Program-made: the position numbers and the translations under genes
NCBI GenBank assembly: GCA_021810725.1
Contig: JAJZIE010000016.1
Location: 1-18,181, forward strand
Reading direction: 5' to 3'
DNA length: 18,181 bases
Source of the DNA: Bacillota bacterium
GTDB taxonomy: Bacteria; Bacillota; Sulfobacillia; JAJZYS01; JAJYTV01
Shown here: one piece after another, positions 15,825 to 18,181 of the stretch
Position numbering within the stretch: position 1 is the first letter of the stretch
Layout: the number at the start of each line of letters is the position of its first letter
The notes under the pieces: generated by a model
Told to the model about the DNA's origin: nothing
The model's input: only the letters and a program-made list of their open reading frames with translations
Database searches by the model: none

Positions 15825-16669
15825 TCCCCGCCGCATTCCGCTACGAGCGTCCCACCACGATCGACGAGGCGATCGAGCTGCTGGGGCAGCCGGAAGCCAA
15901 GGCGCTCGCCGGCGGGCAGAGCCTCCTGCCGCTCCTGCGCCTGCGCATGGCGGAGCCGGAGCTGCTGGTCGATCTGCAGGACATCCCCGAGCTCAGGGGC
16001 ATGCGCCACGACATGGACCAGGTTTGGGTTGGGGCGTTTGTCCGCCATGTCGAGCTCGCGGAGTCCGCGCCATGGCGCGTGTTGCGCGAGGCCGCAGAGG
16101 CTACGGGCGACCGTCAGGTGAGGCGCCTGGGCACGATCGGCGGGGCCACGGCCCACGCGGATCCGGCCGGAGATCTGCCCGCGGCCCTGCTTGCGCTGCA
16201 CGCGGTGGTGGAGGCGGTCGGTCCGGCCGGCAGGCGCGAGATCCCGATCGACGGGTTCTTTCTCGGCCCATTGACGACGGAACTCGCTCCCGACGAAGTG
16301 CTCGCGGGCCTCAGACTGCCGCGGCCCAAGTCCGGCACAGGCTCGAGCTACCGCAAGTTGCGCCAGCAGGCGTCCGGCTTCGCCCTTGCGGGAGTCGGCG
16401 TGATGGTGCGGATGGAGGCCGGGCGCTGCGTCGAGGCCGGCATCGGGGTTACCGGCGTCGGGCTCCAGCCGTATGCCGCCGAGGCGGCGGGAAGGCGCCT
16501 GATTGGCACACCCCTTGGCGATGCTGAAGTCGAGGCTGCGCTCGAGGCGCTTCTGGAGGGTGTGGATGTCCAGGAAGACGCCTACGCCTCCGCGGATTAC
16601 CGCGCCAAGATGTGCCGGCTCTGCGCGACGCAGGCCCTGGAGAGCGCCAGGGCCGAGGCGCTCGGGTAG
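15821..16669 (+). CDS. Molybdenum hydroxylase FAD-binding medium subunit (CoxM-type)
   Basis: This is the FAD subunit of the same enzyme class. The 282-residue product has the two FAD-binding motifs of the family, AGGQSLLPLLRLR (30-42) and GTIGGATAHADPAGD (104-118), followed by a typical C-terminal CO-dehydrogenase-flavoprotein region ending in YRAKMCRLCATQAL. It is translationally coupled to the small subunit by an ATGA overlap. The next gene is a short unrecognised ORF and not the expected molybdenum-binding large subunit. The complete enzyme must therefore recruit a large subunit encoded elsewhere, or these two subunits serve another partner. Confidence 0.93.
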   Translation: MIPAAFRYERPTTIDEAIELLGQPEAKALAGGQSLLPLLRLRMAEPELLVDLQDIPELRGMRHDMDQVWVGAFVRHVELAESAPWRVLREAAEATGDRQVRRLGTIGGATAHADPAGDLPAALLALHAVVEAVGPAGRREIPIDGFFLGPLTTELAPDEVLAGLRLPRPKSGTGSSYRKLRQQASGFALAGVGVMVRMEAGRCVEAGIGVTGVGLQPYAAEAAGRRLIGTPLGDAEVEAALEALLEGVDVQEDAYASADYRAKMCRLCATQALESARAEALG

Positions 16670-16678
16670 GCGGCCGGG

Positions 16679-16939
16679 ATGGCGGCGACCCTCGAGGAGA
16701 TCTGGCGGAAGTGCAGCGAACTCGAGGAGCGGCTGCACTGGCGCAGGCCTTTTCTGCCAGGGGTCTACGAGTTCACCAGCCCGCGCAGGGTGACGGCCGC
16801 GGACTATAACCGCACCCCGGAGAAGGAGATTGTGGCTCGCGTGCTGCAGCAGCTGCTCGATGCGGCGGAGCACGCATTCGACTTCGAAGCGCAGCGCGCG
16901 GTGCTCGACCTCATGCAGGACCTGGAGGACGTCGATTAG
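16679..16939 (+). CDS. Hypothetical 86-residue protein downstream of the CoxM-like gene
   Basis: The product is 86 residues with no signal peptide, membrane segment or recognised domain. The N-terminal half is charged and helical looking (LEEIWRKCSELEERLHWRR), the centre contains the aromatic PGVYEFTSPR, and the C-terminus is acidic (DLMQDLEDVD). It starts ten bases after the FAD subunit stop and is very likely cotranscribed. The upstream ribosome-binding site is weak (G-rich only). It might be an accessory factor for the hydroxylase, but that is inferred only from position. I do not recognise the family. Confidence 0.6.
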   Translation: MAATLEEIWRKCSELEERLHWRRPFLPGVYEFTSPRRVTAADYNRTPEKEIVARVLQQLLDAAEHAFDFEAQRAVLDLMQDLEDVD

Positions 16940-16993
16940 GCGCCTTTGTCCAATACGGTCGAACGGACGCAGGAAGGCTCGTTCCAATAGTGG

Positions 16994-17027
16994 AAAGGTG
17001 TGTGCCCTGGGGGGGGCACACACCTTT
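16994..17027 (+). terminator. Perfect 14-bp hairpin before the secreted-protein gene
   Basis: AAAGGTGTGTGCCC (16994-17007) pairs perfectly with 17014-17027 around a TGGGGG loop, with A-rich 5' and T-rich 3' ends (CCTTT). It looks like a terminator for the upstream gene group. It lies 54 bases past the 86-residue ORF and only four bases before the next start, so it may also control translation of that gene. Confidence 0.6.
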
Positions 17028-17031
17028 GCGC

Positions 17032-18181
17032 ATGCGTCGGTTCCTGGGAGTTCTGCTTGCCGGCCTGCCGCTGCTTCTCGCGGCGACACCCACTTTCGCC
17101 TCGACCTATCTGCCGACGGCGAAATTCGCCATGCATTTCGTCGGCGATCCCGTGCAGGTCACCCACACGCCAGCGGCGCTCGTGGGACCGAACCACGTCT
17201 ACGAGGTCTCGAACGGCCTGCCACCGACCCTCTGCGAGTTCTCCGTGAGCGGTCAGGAGATCGCGTGCGTCCGGCTCGGCCACGGATACAACGCCTGGGC
17301 GGTCGCGAGAGGTACGGACGGCACCATCTACACAGGCGTCACCGCCAATTCCGACACCGGCCTCGGCTATCTCTACGCCTGGCAACCTGGCGCCAAGGCG
17401 GCCAAGGTCGTCGCGACCATGAAAGCCGACGCGATCTGGTCTCTTGCGGTCGATCCGTCCACAGGCCTTGTCTGGATCGGCGCCCAGTCGGTCTACTCCT
17501 ACGACCCCGGCACCGGACACCTTCAAGACTACGGCCTCCTGGGTCAGGCGGGCGAGAGCCAGGTACACGCCATCGCGGCCTACGATGGCACCGTCTACGC
17601 CGGCCTGACGCCATATGCGGAGGTCGTGCAGCTCGACCCTTCCAGCGGAGCGGTGACGGTGTTCCAGGACATGCGCAGCCACACCTCCGGCGTCCAGCGC
17701 ATCCAGGTCGACAGCGCGACAACCGTGGAAATCCTCTGGGAGTCGCGGGCCCTGGACATCTACGTGAACGGCCAGCAGCAGAACGGCTATCCCCACCTCA
17801 GCGCGGCCTACCAGCCTTCGGTCGGGATCGGGGGACAGACTTACACCTTCTTGCCGGATGGCAGGATCGCGGAGGGCTGGAACGACAGCGCGAGCCAGAC
17901 GCCGACCTTCGTCGACTACCCCTCGGCGCTCTCGTTCCTCGCGCAGACGCCCATCGTGGCCTCGGGCAGCGTAGGCGGGCAACTGGTCGGCGTACTCAAC
18001 ACGGGCTCCATCGTCACCGTTACGCCAGGCGACAGCGCATGGCAGTTCGGTTTGGCCGAAACAAACCTGCCGGGAACGCCGGGCATCATCACGGCCATGT
18101 ACAGGGATGCCGACGGTTCGCTCTGGGCGTCGCCCTACATTGGTGGCGAGGTCACGCACATCGTGAACGGCACCTTCACGC
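17032..18181 (+). CDS. Secreted repeat protein, probable beta-propeller, 3' end missing
   Basis: The frame runs from ATG 17032 to the right edge, about 383 codons without a stop. An N-terminal signal peptide is clear: MRRFLGVLLAGLPLLLAA then TPTFA, with probable cleavage after the alanine near residue 23. The mature part has repeated short segments of the form DGTIYTG, GLVWIGAQSVYSYDPGTG, DGTVYAG, VVQLDPSSGAV and DGSLWASPYIGGEV, which resemble beta-propeller blades like those of SMP-30, streptogramin-lyase or YVTN-type proteins. No catalytic motif is recognised, so ligand and role are unknown. No Shine-Dalgarno lies directly before the ATG; that stretch is occupied by a 14-bp hairpin. In-frame GTG (16990, 17002) and TTG (17026) codons are possible alternative starts. 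Confidence 0.72.
   Translation, partial: MRRFLGVLLAGLPLLLAATPTFASTYLPTAKFAMHFVGDPVQVTHTPAALVGPNHVYEVSNGLPPTLCEFSVSGQEIACVRLGHGYNAWAVARGTDGTIYTGVTANSDTGLGYLYAWQPGAKAAKVVATMKADAIWSLAVDPSTGLVWIGAQSVYSYDPGTGHLQDYGLLGQAGESQVHAIAAYDGTVYAGLTPYAEVVQLDPSSGAVTVFQDMRSHTSGVQRIQVDSATTVEILWESRALDIYVNGQQQNGYPHLSAAYQPSVGIGGQTYTFLPDGRIAEGWNDSASQTPTFVDYPSALSFLAQTPIVASGSVGGQLVGVLNTGSIVTVTPGDSAWQFGLAETNLPGTPGIITAMYRDADGSLWASPYIGGEVTHIVNGTFT

Noticed and set aside
16936..18159. 407-codon minus-strand open frame
   Set aside because: The plus strand has a clear signal peptide and propeller-like repeats with good codon pattern; the minus frame gives no recognisable protein.
1..18181. CRISPR arrays, tRNA or rRNA genes and insertion sequences
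   Set aside because: I saw no regularly spaced repeats, no tRNA or rRNA-like sequence, and no transposase; the only mobile element is the intein.

Overview
This window comes from a high-GC bacterium, most likely a high-GC member of the Bacillota (Firmicutes). The gene order thiL-tsaE-tsaB-rimI-tsaD matches the Bacillus subtilis thiL-ydiB-ydiC-rimI-ydiE order. GTG and TTG starts behind purine-rich Shine-Dalgarno sites are common, and nearly all genes are packed on one strand. A lipoprotein rich in Asp-box repeats also fits lineages such as Sulfobacillus or Alicyclobacillaceae, but the genus cannot be fixed from this sequence.

Layout. Positions 158-4248 form a tightly overlapped operon: thiamine-monophosphate kinase, the t6A tRNA-modification proteins TsaE, TsaB and TsaD with RimI between the last two, and a gamma-class carbonic anhydrase-like protein. 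murC follows at 4297-5685 and ends at a strong GC hairpin. A lipoprotein with eleven Asp-box (BNR/Ycf48-like) repeats occupies 5816-7807. guaB (7890-10706) is interrupted by a complete 454-residue intein with a LAGLIDADG homing endonuclease. The intein sits immediately before the catalytic cysteine of IMP dehydrogenase. murA (10794-12056) comes next, then an acetyl-CoA acetyltransferase and a 3-hydroxyacyl-CoA dehydrogenase with overlapping stop and start codons.

moaC (14130-14624) and mog (minus strand, 14688-15167) converge on a shared hairpin; both act in molybdenum-cofactor synthesis. Divergent from mog are the iron-sulfur and FAD subunits of a molybdenum hydroxylase (CoxS/CoxM type), but no molybdenum-binding large subunit is present. 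An unrecognised 86-residue ORF follows. Last comes a secreted, probably beta-propeller protein that runs off the right edge; its start codon lies four bases after a perfect 14-bp hairpin.

How they fit together. Most genes are housekeeping: tRNA t6A, thiamine diphosphate, peptidoglycan (MurA and MurC), guanine nucleotides and acyl-CoA metabolism. The moaC/mog pair beside the CoxS/CoxM pair makes a small molybdenum-enzyme neighbourhood. The most striking feature is the GuaB intein, which makes the enzyme's catalytic cysteine also the splicing +1 nucleophile.
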